This document shows, piece by piece, positions 1 to 6,154 of a stretch of DNA of 7,770 bases; position 1 is the first letter of the stretch; each line of letters opens with the position of its first letter. The stretch lies in NCBI GenBank assembly GCA_020344865.1, contig CP070830.1, positions 55,919-63,688 on the forward strand, given 5' to 3'. Source of the stretch: Planctomycetota bacterium. GTDB taxonomy: Bacteria; Planctomycetota; Phycisphaerae; Sedimentisphaerales; Anaerobacaceae. The translations under genes and the position numbers were made by a program. Under the pieces are notes generated by a model. That model made no database searches and was not told the origin of the DNA. It saw nothing but the letters and a program-made list of their open reading frames with translations.

Positions 1-1
1 A

Positions 2-43
2 AAAGAGAAAAAACCGAAGAAAGCAAAGAAAGCCAAAGGCTGA
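2..43 (+). CDS. C-terminal tail of an upstream gene (partial, lysine-rich)
   Basis: Only the last 13 codons and a TGA stop are inside the window. They read KEKKPKKAKKAKG, a lysine/alanine/proline tail of the kind found at the ends of many nucleic-acid-binding proteins. The function cannot be told from this. The frame was chosen because it gives the most regular basic tail and ends well before the hairpin at 90-121. The next frame (KRKNRRKQRKPKAD, stop at 45-47) is also basic and cannot be excluded. Confidence 0.5.
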   Translation, partial: KEKKPKKAKKAKG

Positions 44-89
44 TTAAAGCCGCCTGCAGGCCCGGAAACGACCGGTTCATGACTCTCTC

Positions 90-121
90 ACCGGCCCTTT
101 CATTAGTATGAAAGGGCCGGT
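90..121 (+). terminator. Strong hairpin, probable intrinsic terminator of the upstream gene
   Basis: Bases 90-103 and 108-121 are perfect reverse complements and form a 14-bp stem with a 4-base TAGT loop. The outer half of the stem is GC-rich. Only a short T run (TTTG) follows, so the structure is a terminator-like hairpin with a weak U tract. Because the stem is symmetrical it could also work from the other strand. It lies about 47 bases after the stop at 43, the expected position for the upstream gene. Confidence 0.65.
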
Positions 122-186
122 TTGCTGCGCATAAAAACAGGCCGGCGAGGCCCTGACAGAACACGTAATATTTTGAAAGTTTATTC

Positions 187-215
187 TTGACGGGCAAATA
201 CAAATAGGTTTTACT
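187..215 (+). promoter_or_regulatory. Candidate promoter for the OmpA-family lipoprotein gene
   Basis: TTGACG (187-192, five of six matches to the -35 consensus) is followed after 17 bases by TTTACT (210-215, four of six to the -10). This would give a leader of about 120 bases before the ATG at 340. A second candidate -10, TTTAAT at 283-288, lies closer to the gene but has only a poor -35 (TTATAA at 260-265). The choice between them is uncertain. Confidence 0.3.
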
Positions 216-339
216 TGTGAGCGTGCCCGCAAGACGGAAAATCGGCCGGCTCTAAGAGCTTATAAGTAAACAGGTTGTGTATTTTAATAGGGAAGTTAAA
301 GAAATTATCTGTCTCGATTTTCTTTGAAAGGATGGAACC

Positions 340-1110
340 ATGCGAAGCGTCAAATTCTGGGGATTTTTTATTGCATGTGTCTGCGTTGTTGTGATAAACG
401 GCTGCAGTCCGAGCTACGAGGACCTTAAAATCCGAAACGATGCGCAGCGCAGGAGGATAGCGGAGCTCGAGAGCGAAGCCCAAGCCACGAAGCTGCAGCT
501 CGAGCAGCTAAAACGAAAACTTGACACCGCTGAAGGTCGGGAAGGTATAGAGGTAGGTGCGCTTCGCCAAAAAATTGCAGCCCTTGAGGAAGACCTGGGC
601 AAGAAGAGGGCCTTAATTGCTTCTATGCAGCAGCAGCTTCTTTTAGGCGGCGGACAGCTACCTATCGAGCTCAGCACCATGCTGGAAGAATTCGCCGAGA
701 AGGAGGAGATGGTTACGTACGATGCAAGCCGGGGGGTAGTAAAGTTCAAGAGCGACCTGCTTTTCAAGAGCGGCAGCGATGAGGTACTGGCGGCGGCCCA
801 AAAGGCGGTTACGTCACTGTGCGGGATTTTGAACGCCGCGGAGGCCAAAGCGTTCGACATTATAATTGCCGGCCACACAGACGACCAGCCGATAAGGCAC
901 TCGCGTTCGAAACACCCGACCAACTGGCACCTTTCCGCTCACAGGGCGATAGCCGTTCTGAACATAATGACAAGAAACAAGACTGCGTCTGAGCGCATCA
1001 GCGTCCGGGGTTTTGGCGAATTTCGCCCGGCCGTCCCGAACGAGCCCAACAAGAAAGGCCACCCGCAAAACAGGAGGGTCGAGATTTTCATTGTAGCGAA
1101 AGGGGTGTAG
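340..1110 (+). CDS. OmpA-family peptidoglycan-binding outer-membrane lipoprotein
   Basis: This 256-residue protein is probably anchored in the outer membrane and tethers it to the peptidoglycan. Residues 1-21 form a lipoprotein signal peptide: a basic start, a hydrophobic stretch at about 9-19, and a lipobox ending ING-C with the lipidated cysteine at 22. Residues 27-100 are a charged heptad-like stretch predicted to be a coiled coil. Residues about 128-253 form the OmpA C-terminal domain, with GHTDD (178-182), NWHLSAHRA (195-203), the GFGEFRP turn (224-230) and NRRVEI (244-249). The Asp in GHTDD and R202 are the likely ligands for diaminopimelate. The NWHLSAHRA form resembles the MotB/Pal-like branch. 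AAAGGA (327-332) lies 7 bases before the ATG and supports the start. The exact cellular role (Pal-like, MotB-like stator part or structural) is not shown, and no motor or Tol genes are nearby. Confidence 0.88.
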   Translation: MRSVKFWGFFIACVCVVVINGCSPSYEDLKIRNDAQRRRIAELESEAQATKLQLEQLKRKLDTAEGREGIEVGALRQKIAALEEDLGKKRALIASMQQQLLLGGGQLPIELSTMLEEFAEKEEMVTYDASRGVVKFKSDLLFKSGSDEVLAAAQKAVTSLCGILNAAEAKAFDIIIAGHTDDQPIRHSRSKHPTNWHLSAHRAIAVLNIMTRNKTASERISVRGFGEFRPAVPNEPNKKGHPQNRRVEIFIVAKGV

Positions 1111-1301
1111 ATGTGCCTCTCTGGGTCGCTTGCAAAAGCGGCCATTAGGCACGAGACGGGCCGGCGACAGAGCGGAGGGTTCGGAATGCGCTGGGTAGAG
1201 GATTAAGCTTTTTCTCAAGTCTGAGGAGTTGACGGATTACGAATTTTCCGACGCGGACTTTCTTAAATAAAAGTTGGCAATTCCCGGAAATTTAGGGGGA
1301 C
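1111..1301. other. Intergenic stretch between convergent OmpA gene and tRNA-Ala
   Basis: These 191 bases hold no reading frame with a plausible start or recognisable product on either strand. I found no strong GC hairpin followed by a T tract, although the lipoprotein gene (plus strand) and the tRNA (minus strand) both read into it. A small CTCA-AGTC-TGAG hairpin near 1216-1227 is too weak to call a terminator. Confidence 0.5.
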
Positions 1302-1374
<73 letters not shown>

Positions 1375-1385
1375 GAAGTGATGTG

Positions 1386-1414
1386 ATATTAGCACGGGAA
1401 TATGGTTTTGGCAA
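1386..1414 (-). promoter_or_regulatory. Promoter of the tRNA-Ala gene
   Basis: On the minus strand a TTGCCA -35 box (1409-1414) and a TAATAT -10 box (1386-1391) are separated by exactly 17 bases. The -10 box ends 11 bases before the first tRNA base at 1374, so the primary transcript would have only a leader of a few bases for RNase P to remove. Spacing and position are those of a typical sigma-70 type stable-RNA promoter. Confidence 0.75.
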
Positions 1415-1452
1415 ACAAATTTTCGGCCTGTTCGTGGCCTGCCGGGGGTGTT

Positions 1453-1482
1453 CTGAACGGCAGACTGGCTTTTTCGTATAAT
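1453..1482 (+). promoter_or_regulatory. Probable promoter of the hyp operon
   Basis: A perfect TATAAT -10 box lies at 1477-1482. The best -35 is poor: CTGAAC at 1453-1458 (three of six matches, 18-base spacing). Transcription would start near 1489 and give a leader of about 60 bases before hypF. A perfect -10 with a weak -35 suggests that an activator may help. A 6-bp inverted repeat, CTGCCG (1439-1444) and CGGCAG (1458-1463), straddles the -35 region. No regulator binding site could be named. Confidence 0.5.
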
Positions 1483-1549
1483 CTGAGTAGAATGCTTCAT
1501 CAAGTTCTACTTGCCCGAAAAACAGGGATAACCAAGCAAAGAGAGAGCT

Positions 1550-3880
1550 TTGATAAAGAGGCAAAGGATAGTTATAACAGGTCGTGTTCAGGGGGTAGGT
1601 TTTCGCCCTACTGTTTACTCGATAGCACAAAGGCTGGGGCTTTCCGGCTCTGTGTACAACGACACGAAGGGGGTAACGATTGAGCTGCAGGGTCCGGCAG
1701 AGGGGGTACGTGAATTTTTATCGTGTCTTCAGGGGCAAGATAAGCCGCCGATGGCGGAGATAAAATCCTGCGAAGCCGCTGATATAGCTGTCGTGGAGGG
1801 GGAAGATAAGTTCACGATTAAAGCGAGCGAATCCGCGGGGACGGCCTTATCAGAGGTGAGTGCTGATATTGCCACGTGCGAGGACTGTATGGCGGAGATG
1901 GTGGACAAAGACGATTTTCGGTGCAGGTATCCCTTTATAAACTGCACAAATTGCGGGCCGAGATATTCGATAGTCAAGACAATCCCTTATGACCGGTGCA
2001 ATACGACGATGTCTGTATTTGCGATGTGCGATAAGTGCGCCGCTCAGTATGCCGATGTTGCCGACAGGCGATTTCACGCACAGCCTGTCGCGTGCAGCGA
2101 CTGCGGACCAAGCATTGAGTTGAGAGATAATAAGGGCCAGGTAATAGAAACAAAGACCGAGAAAGTAATTGCTGAGACGGCGCGTCTGCTCTTGGGAGGC
2201 AAGATTGTAGCGATAAAAGGTATCGGGGGATTCCACCTCGCCGTTGATGCGCTGAATGACAAGGCGGTCAAGAGGCTGCGGGAACGCAAGAGGAGAGACC
2301 ATAAGCCGTTCGCTATGATGACTGACTCGGTCGAGAAGATAAAGAAATATGCGGTCGTGAGCAGACTGGCGGAGGGTGTGCTGAGGAGCCCTCAGAGTCC
2401 CATTGTTTTGCTGCCGAAGAAGAGAAAATCACCGATTGCACAATCAGTAGCTGAGGGCGTTAGTACATTCGGTTTTATGCTCTGCTATGCGCCATTACAT
2501 TATCTGCTGTTCGAACAAGGGGTAGAGGTTCTCGTGATGACCAGCGGGAATCTCTCAGATGAGCCGCTGATTTGTAAAAACGAGCGGGCGCTGGAGAAGT
2601 TGGGCGGGATAGCCGATGCCTTTTTGATGCACAACAGGGAGATTTACCGACAGGTTGATGACTCGATTGTGCATTTTATCGCCGATGAGCCGGTATTATT
2701 GCGGCGGGCGAGGGGATATATGCCGGCACCGATCATTGTCGAAGAAAAGTGCAAGCAGGACATACTTGCGGCGGGTGCTGATATGAAGAACACATTCTGC
2801 TTTGCGAAACAAAATCAGCTTATCTGCAGCGAACACATAGGGGAGCTGGAAGATGCTGAGGTATATCATCACTATATAAACTCAGTTGAGCATCTGGGCA
2901 AACTGTTTGAGGTAAAGCCGGAGGTTGTGGTTTGCGACCTTCACCCGGGGTATCTGTCGACACAATACGCCCTCTCGCTGCCGGATGTGCGTGTGATACA
3001 GGTACAGCACCACTGGGCACATCTGGTATCTGTTTTGGCTGAGTATGGTCTTGAGGGGCCGGTTATTGGTCTTGAGTGCGATGGGACCGGATATGGAACT
3101 GACGGGGCGATTTGGGGATGCGAGTGCATGATTGCATCGTTAGACGGTTTTGAGAGGTTCGGGCACCTGTCTTATTACCTTTTGGCCGGCGCGGACAAAG
3201 CGAGCAAGGAGGCTATAAGGCCGGTGCTCGGACTGCTGAAGAAAACTTACGGGGACAGCTTTGATTTGGCTGAATTTGGGTGGCTGCTTGAGCGAATCGA
3301 GCCGGACGTACGCAAACAAGAAATCATACTTCAGCAGCTCGCCAAAAAGGTCAATACTGTGCAGACGTCAAGCCTGGGGCGGGTTTTTGACGCTGTTGCA
3401 GCTATGGTCGGGCTGGGCAGTTACAATCACTTTGAAGCACAACTGCCGATGGCCCTTGAGGCGATTGCCGAAAGCGAGGTCGAAGAACAGTATGATTTCG
3501 ACCTTACCAATGGTGAACGGTTACAGATTGATTTGTGCAGGATGATAAAGCAGATAATTGAGGATGTCCGAGAGGGAGCTGGGGGCGGAGTCGTTTCCGC
3601 AAAATTCCACAACTGTCTTGCCGCGTCCTTGTTAGAGACGGCCAAGGCAGCGAGGGAAAGCAAAAAGCTAAGCACGGTTGCGTTAAGCGGGGGTGTTTTC
3701 TGCAATCGGTACTTAGCAAATCGCCTAGTTTCGCTCTTGCGGAAAAATGGTTTTGACGTATTATTTAATCGTGATGTCCCGTCTAATGACGGGGGGATAT
3801 CATTAGGCCAAGCGGCGATTGCCGCCAGGAGCGTCGCTCGTGGCTGGTCGCTCGTGACCCGTAAGCAGGATATGGAGTAG
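1550..3880 (+). CDS. hypF: HypF, carbamoyltransferase for [NiFe]-hydrogenase maturation
   Basis: This cytoplasmic enzyme converts carbamoyl phosphate and ATP to carbamoyl-AMP and passes the carbamoyl group to the C-terminal Cys of HypE, the source of the cyanide ligands. It is 776 residues long, close to the usual ~750. Domains in order: acylphosphatase (about 5-92, GRVQGVGFR with catalytic R19 and N37); two zinc fingers of form CX2CX18CX2C (C110/C113/C132/C135 and C160/C163/C182/C185); a YrdC-like domain (about 205-390, KPFAMM at 252-257, TSGNLSDEPL at 331-340); and a Kae1-like carbamoyltransferase domain (about 405-765, HHWAH at 487-491, ECDGTGYGTDG at 509-519, SGGVFCN at 713-719, DGGISLGQ at 747-754). 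The start is TTG. An in-frame TAA lies at 1529-1531, no ATG or GTG lies between, and the conserved domain begins at once. The upstream Shine-Dalgarno match (GAGAGAG, 1541-1547) is weak. It is the first gene of the operon. Confidence 0.97.
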   Translation: MIKRQRIVITGRVQGVGFRPTVYSIAQRLGLSGSVYNDTKGVTIELQGPAEGVREFLSCLQGQDKPPMAEIKSCEAADIAVVEGEDKFTIKASESAGTALSEVSADIATCEDCMAEMVDKDDFRCRYPFINCTNCGPRYSIVKTIPYDRCNTTMSVFAMCDKCAAQYADVADRRFHAQPVACSDCGPSIELRDNKGQVIETKTEKVIAETARLLLGGKIVAIKGIGGFHLAVDALNDKAVKRLRERKRRDHKPFAMMTDSVEKIKKYAVVSRLAEGVLRSPQSPIVLLPKKRKSPIAQSVAEGVSTFGFMLCYAPLHYLLFEQGVEVLVMTSGNLSDEPLICKNERALEKLGGIADAFLMHNREIYRQVDDSIVHFIADEPVLLRRARGYMPAPIIVEEKCKQDILAAGADMKNTFCFAKQNQLICSEHIGELEDAEVYHHYINSVEHLGKLFEVKPEVVVCDLHPGYLSTQYALSLPDVRVIQVQHHWAHLVSVLAEYGLEGPVIGLECDGTGYGTDGAIWGCECMIASLDGFERFGHLSYYLLAGADKASKEAIRPVLGLLKKTYGDSFDLAEFGWLLERIEPDVRKQEIILQQLAKKVNTVQTSSLGRVFDAVAAMVGLGSYNHFEAQLPMALEAIAESEVEEQYDFDLTNGERLQIDLCRMIKQIIEDVREGAGGGVVSAKFHNCLAASLLETAKAARESKKLSTVALSGGVFCNRYLANRLVSLLRKNGFDVLFNRDVPSNDGGISLGQAAIAARSVARGWSLVTRKQDME

Positions 3881-3884
3881 GCTA

Positions 3885-4406
3885 ATGCAAGACGAGAAGA
3901 AAGCTATAGAGAAAGCAACTGCGGAAGCCTTTTTAAGGCTTTATAACCAAAAAATGAATACTTCCTACAGGATTGTTGAACATGGCGATTCGCCGGATAT
4001 ACGATGCGAGGATACGCCAAGCAATAAGGTAAACCTTGAAATCGTACTGACCGAAGCCTGGCCCGGCGACATTGCTGCACATTTAGGTCGCGCAAACCAT
4101 CGTACCCTCGAAGCATTAAAAACACATCTGAGAGAGCTGGACGCCGGAAAAGGCAGTGTGTTCGATCGAGTCAGTGTACTCTCCGGGAACTTAATGGCAA
4201 TGGTTATTGACCGAATTCGGGAAAAGCTTAAGAAAGACTACGGTCCGAATACTGCTCTTGTGGTGCGAGACACGTGCCCGGCAGACCCGGATTGGGACCT
4301 TGTGGTTGATGAAATTAGACATCATATAGACTTGTCGCATAATCCTTACGATAAGGGAATCTGGATTATTTCACATGCCAAAGGCAGGATATTCAGGATA
4401 CTGTAA
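3885..4406 (+). CDS. Uncharacterised 173-residue protein inside the hyp operon
   Basis: I do not recognise a named family with confidence. The start follows the hypF stop by 4 bases, and its ribosome binding site (GGAG, 3874-3877, 7 bases from the ATG) is embedded in the end of hypF, so translation is probably coupled. The protein is soluble, with no signal peptide or membrane segment. Residues 3-24 and 68-88 look helical. A strand-like part holds SPDIRCED (36-43) followed by NLEIVLTE (50-57), and the chain ends in GIWIISHAKGRIFRIL. A Pro-Asp pair (37-38), an acidic residue on a following strand (E52) and the helical flanks recall divergent PD-(D/E)XK nuclease-like folds. The usual lysine after the second acid is absent, so this is only a weak inference. 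Nothing in it points to nickel, iron or hydrogenase chemistry. The reading frame is intact and its base composition (about 48% GC) is slightly below that of the hyp genes. Confidence 0.8.
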   Translation: MQDEKKAIEKATAEAFLRLYNQKMNTSYRIVEHGDSPDIRCEDTPSNKVNLEIVLTEAWPGDIAAHLGRANHRTLEALKTHLRELDAGKGSVFDRVSVLSGNLMAMVIDRIREKLKKDYGPNTALVVRDTCPADPDWDLVVDEIRHHIDLSHNPYDKGIWIISHAKGRIFRIL

Positions 4407-4435
4407 AAGGCAAGAGTAGTACCGTCTGAAAAATA

Positions 4436-4789
4436 ATGAAAGTAAAAGATTACAAAGATTTGAAAGTTTGGCAAAAAGGCATCGAAATAGTTGACAAGGT
4501 TTACGCTTTAACGGCTAAATTTCCCAAAGAAGAACTGTACGGCCTGACCCTTCAAATGAGGAAGGCCTCTGTATCAATCTCATCAAATGTTTCAGAGGGA
4601 TTCGTAAGAGGCCATACTAATGAGTATAAGCAGTTTCTTCGCGTGTCATTGGGGTCATGCGCCGAATTGGATACTCAGTCGATTATTGCTAATCGAAGAA
4701 AGTATATAACAAAACACGAATTGGATGATTTAGCAGAAGATTTAAATCACGAAAGTCGAATGCTTGTAAGTCTTATAAACAAACTTTAA
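4436..4789 (+). CDS. Four-helix-bundle protein, 23S rRNA intervening-sequence family
   Basis: These 117 residues match the small family first seen in intervening sequences of bacterial 23S rRNA and now known as stand-alone genes in many bacteria. It opens with DYKDLKVWQKGIEIVDKVY, continues with FPKEELYGLTLQMRKASVSI and SNVSEGF, then EYKQFLRVSLGSCAELDTQ, and ends in a helix up to about residue 116. Length and motif order are those of a complete member. The family folds as an up-down four-helix bundle that forms pentamers and is related to the Avd accessory protein of diversity-generating retroelements. Its own function is unknown. No good Shine-Dalgarno sequence lies before the ATG, and the gap to the previous gene is 29 bases. 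By hand count the gene is about 37% GC, clearly below the neighbouring hyp genes, which suggests separate acquisition. Confidence 0.92.
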   Translation: MKVKDYKDLKVWQKGIEIVDKVYALTAKFPKEELYGLTLQMRKASVSISSNVSEGFVRGHTNEYKQFLRVSLGSCAELDTQSIIANRRKYITKHELDDLAEDLNHESRMLVSLINKL

Positions 4790-4822
4790 TGAGCAACGAG
4801 TCACAAGCGACGGACAACGAAA

Positions 4823-5065
4823 ATGTGTTTGGCGATACCGGCGAGAATAGTTGAGCTGGAAGGAGACAGAGCGGTGGTTGACGCGATGGGCAATCGCTGG
4901 AAGGCCAAAACCACCCTGCTGCCGGACGCAAAGCTGGGTGATTTGGTATTAATACACGCCGGCTTTGCGATCTCGCTCGTTGACGAGGAGGAAGCGAAAA
5001 AGACGTGGCAACTTATTGCAGAAATCAACGATTTTAGAGACACACCGAACAAAGTTTCGGGATAG
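4823..5065 (+). CDS. hypC: HypC, hydrogenase maturation chaperone
   Basis: HypC is a small chaperone (80 residues here, usual 75-95) that forms a complex with HypD, carries the iron on which Fe(CN)2CO is built and delivers it to the hydrogenase large-subunit precursor. The protein begins MCLAIPARIVE. Cys2, exposed after removal of Met1, is the essential residue for binding HypD, iron and the large subunit, and it fixes the start at this ATG. The middle has the family beta-barrel pattern, including GDLVLIHAGFAIS (39-51), with an acidic helix after it. There is no strong Shine-Dalgarno sequence before the ATG. The gene lies 33 bases after the four-helix-bundle gene and 12 before hypD. Confidence 0.96.
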   Translation: MCLAIPARIVELEGDRAVVDAMGNRWKAKTTLLPDAKLGDLVLIHAGFAISLVDEEEAKKTWQLIAEINDFRDTPNKVSG

Positions 5066-5077
5066 GTTCTGAAATTT

Positions 5078-6154
5078 ATGATCGAGCAAGTTTATAAAGC
5101 CCAGTGTCTGATGGATTCAGCCTGCAAGAAATTAGGCCGGCAAATCAACATTATGGAGGTCTGCGGGACGCACACGGTCTCTATCTTCCGCAACGGCATA
5201 AGGCCGACTCTACCAAAGAGATTAAAACTTCTGTCCGGGCCGGGCTGCCCGGTCTGCGTTACGGACCAGAGCTACATCGACAGCGTTCTGCAATTAGCGG
5301 ACCGCGATGACTGTCTGATTACCACGTATGGTGATATGATTCGTGTTCCCGGAACAGGCGGTTCGCTCGAGAGAAAGCAACCAAGCACCAACATCAAGAT
5401 TGTTCTCAGCAGCGAAGACGCCCTGCAGTTAGCGAAAGATAATCCCGATAAGACCGTCGTGTTCGTTGCGGTCGGTTTTGAAACTACAGCACCAGCTACG
5501 GCGGTGGCGGTCAAAGAAGCGGCGACAGAGGGAATTGATAATTTCTGCGTTTTGGTGGGGCACAAACTCGTAGTTCCTGCGATGCGAGCACTTCTGTCTG
5601 AGAAAAACCATAATATAGATGCGTTTCTATGTCCCGGGCACGTCAGTGCGATAATCGGGTTCGGCGCTTTTGCTGAGATAGTTGAGGATTTCGGCCGGCC
5701 CTGCGTGGTGGCGGGTTTCGAGCCGCTCCAAATAATGGAAGGGCTGGGTGAGATTTGTGGGCAGCTTGCCGAGGGCAAGGCCGAGGTAAAATCGACATAT
5801 ACGGCGGTGGTGACCGAGCGGGGTAACCCTACCGCACAGAAAGTCATCGGCGAGTGTTTCGACGCGGCGGATGGTTACTGGCGAGGTTTAGGGCTTATAG
5901 AAAAGAGCACGCTGAAGCTAAAAGATAAGTACAGCCGATTCGATGCAGTGCGGCGATTCGACATTAATGAAACACCGACCGAAGACAAAAGCGGCTGTCG
6001 ATGCGGGGAAGTCCTCTGCGGGCTGATAGAACCGCCTGAATGCAAACTGTTCGAAAAGACCTGTACACCTGAGACTGCAGTCGGGCCGTGCATGGTAAGT
6101 TCCGAAGGGACCTGTGCTGCGTGGTTCAAGTACGGCAGGGAGAAACGCCGGTGA
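5078..6154 (+). CDS. hypD: HypD, [4Fe-4S] Fe-CN/CO cofactor assembly scaffold
   Basis: HypD is the iron-sulfur scaffold that, with HypC, receives cyanide from HypE and assembles the Fe(CN)2CO group. At 358 residues it is close to the usual ~370. The family signatures are present: EVCGTHT (27-33) with C29 and H32, GPGCPVC (54-60) with C57 and C60 for redox and iron binding, and CPGHVS (185-190). The C-terminal region is Cys-rich (C307, C309, C314, C322, C329, C338, C346) and includes GPCMVSSEGTCAAW. Four of these cysteines hold the [4Fe-4S] cluster in known HypD proteins. The ATG follows hypC by 12 bases and has no strong Shine-Dalgarno sequence. The last codons contain the ribosome binding site of hypE, and the stop overlaps the hypE start. 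Confidence 0.97.
   Translation: MIEQVYKAQCLMDSACKKLGRQINIMEVCGTHTVSIFRNGIRPTLPKRLKLLSGPGCPVCVTDQSYIDSVLQLADRDDCLITTYGDMIRVPGTGGSLERKQPSTNIKIVLSSEDALQLAKDNPDKTVVFVAVGFETTAPATAVAVKEAATEGIDNFCVLVGHKLVVPAMRALLSEKNHNIDAFLCPGHVSAIIGFGAFAEIVEDFGRPCVVAGFEPLQIMEGLGEICGQLAEGKAEVKSTYTAVVTERGNPTAQKVIGECFDAADGYWRGLGLIEKSTLKLKDKYSRFDAVRRFDINETPTEDKSGCRCGEVLCGLIEPPECKLFEKTCTPETAVGPCMVSSEGTCAAWFKYGREKRR
6137..6142 (+). promoter_or_regulatory. Ribosome binding site that decides the hypE start
   Basis: AGGGAG lies 8 bases before the GTG at 6151, inside the last codons of hypD. It supports GTG 6151 and not the in-frame ATG at 6088 as the start of hypE. Confidence 0.75.

Noticed and set aside
1..111. Third reading frame through the left edge, stopping at 109-111
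   Set aside because: It would run through the loop of the terminator-like hairpin, and its translation looks less like a protein end than the basic tail ending at 43.
414..923. Long minus-strand frame opposite the OmpA-family gene (and a similar one at 814-1218)
   Set aside because: They are antisense shadows of a gene with clear domains; their translations are low-complexity Ser/Ala/Arg-rich and show no motifs.
4436..4789. Diversity-generating retroelement suggested by the Avd-related four-helix-bundle protein
   Set aside because: No reverse transcriptase and no template/variable repeat pair were seen in the window; the stand-alone rRNA intervening-sequence type is the better fit.
5272..5847. 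191-codon minus-strand frame opposite hypD
   Set aside because: It is antisense to strongly conserved hypD sequence and has no recognisable protein features.
6088..6150. Longer hypE reading frame beginning at the ATG at 6088
   Set aside because: These 21 extra residues lie over the conserved HypD C terminus in another frame, have no ribosome binding site, and do not resemble HypE. GTG 6151 has a good AGGGAG site and the typical 4-base overlap.
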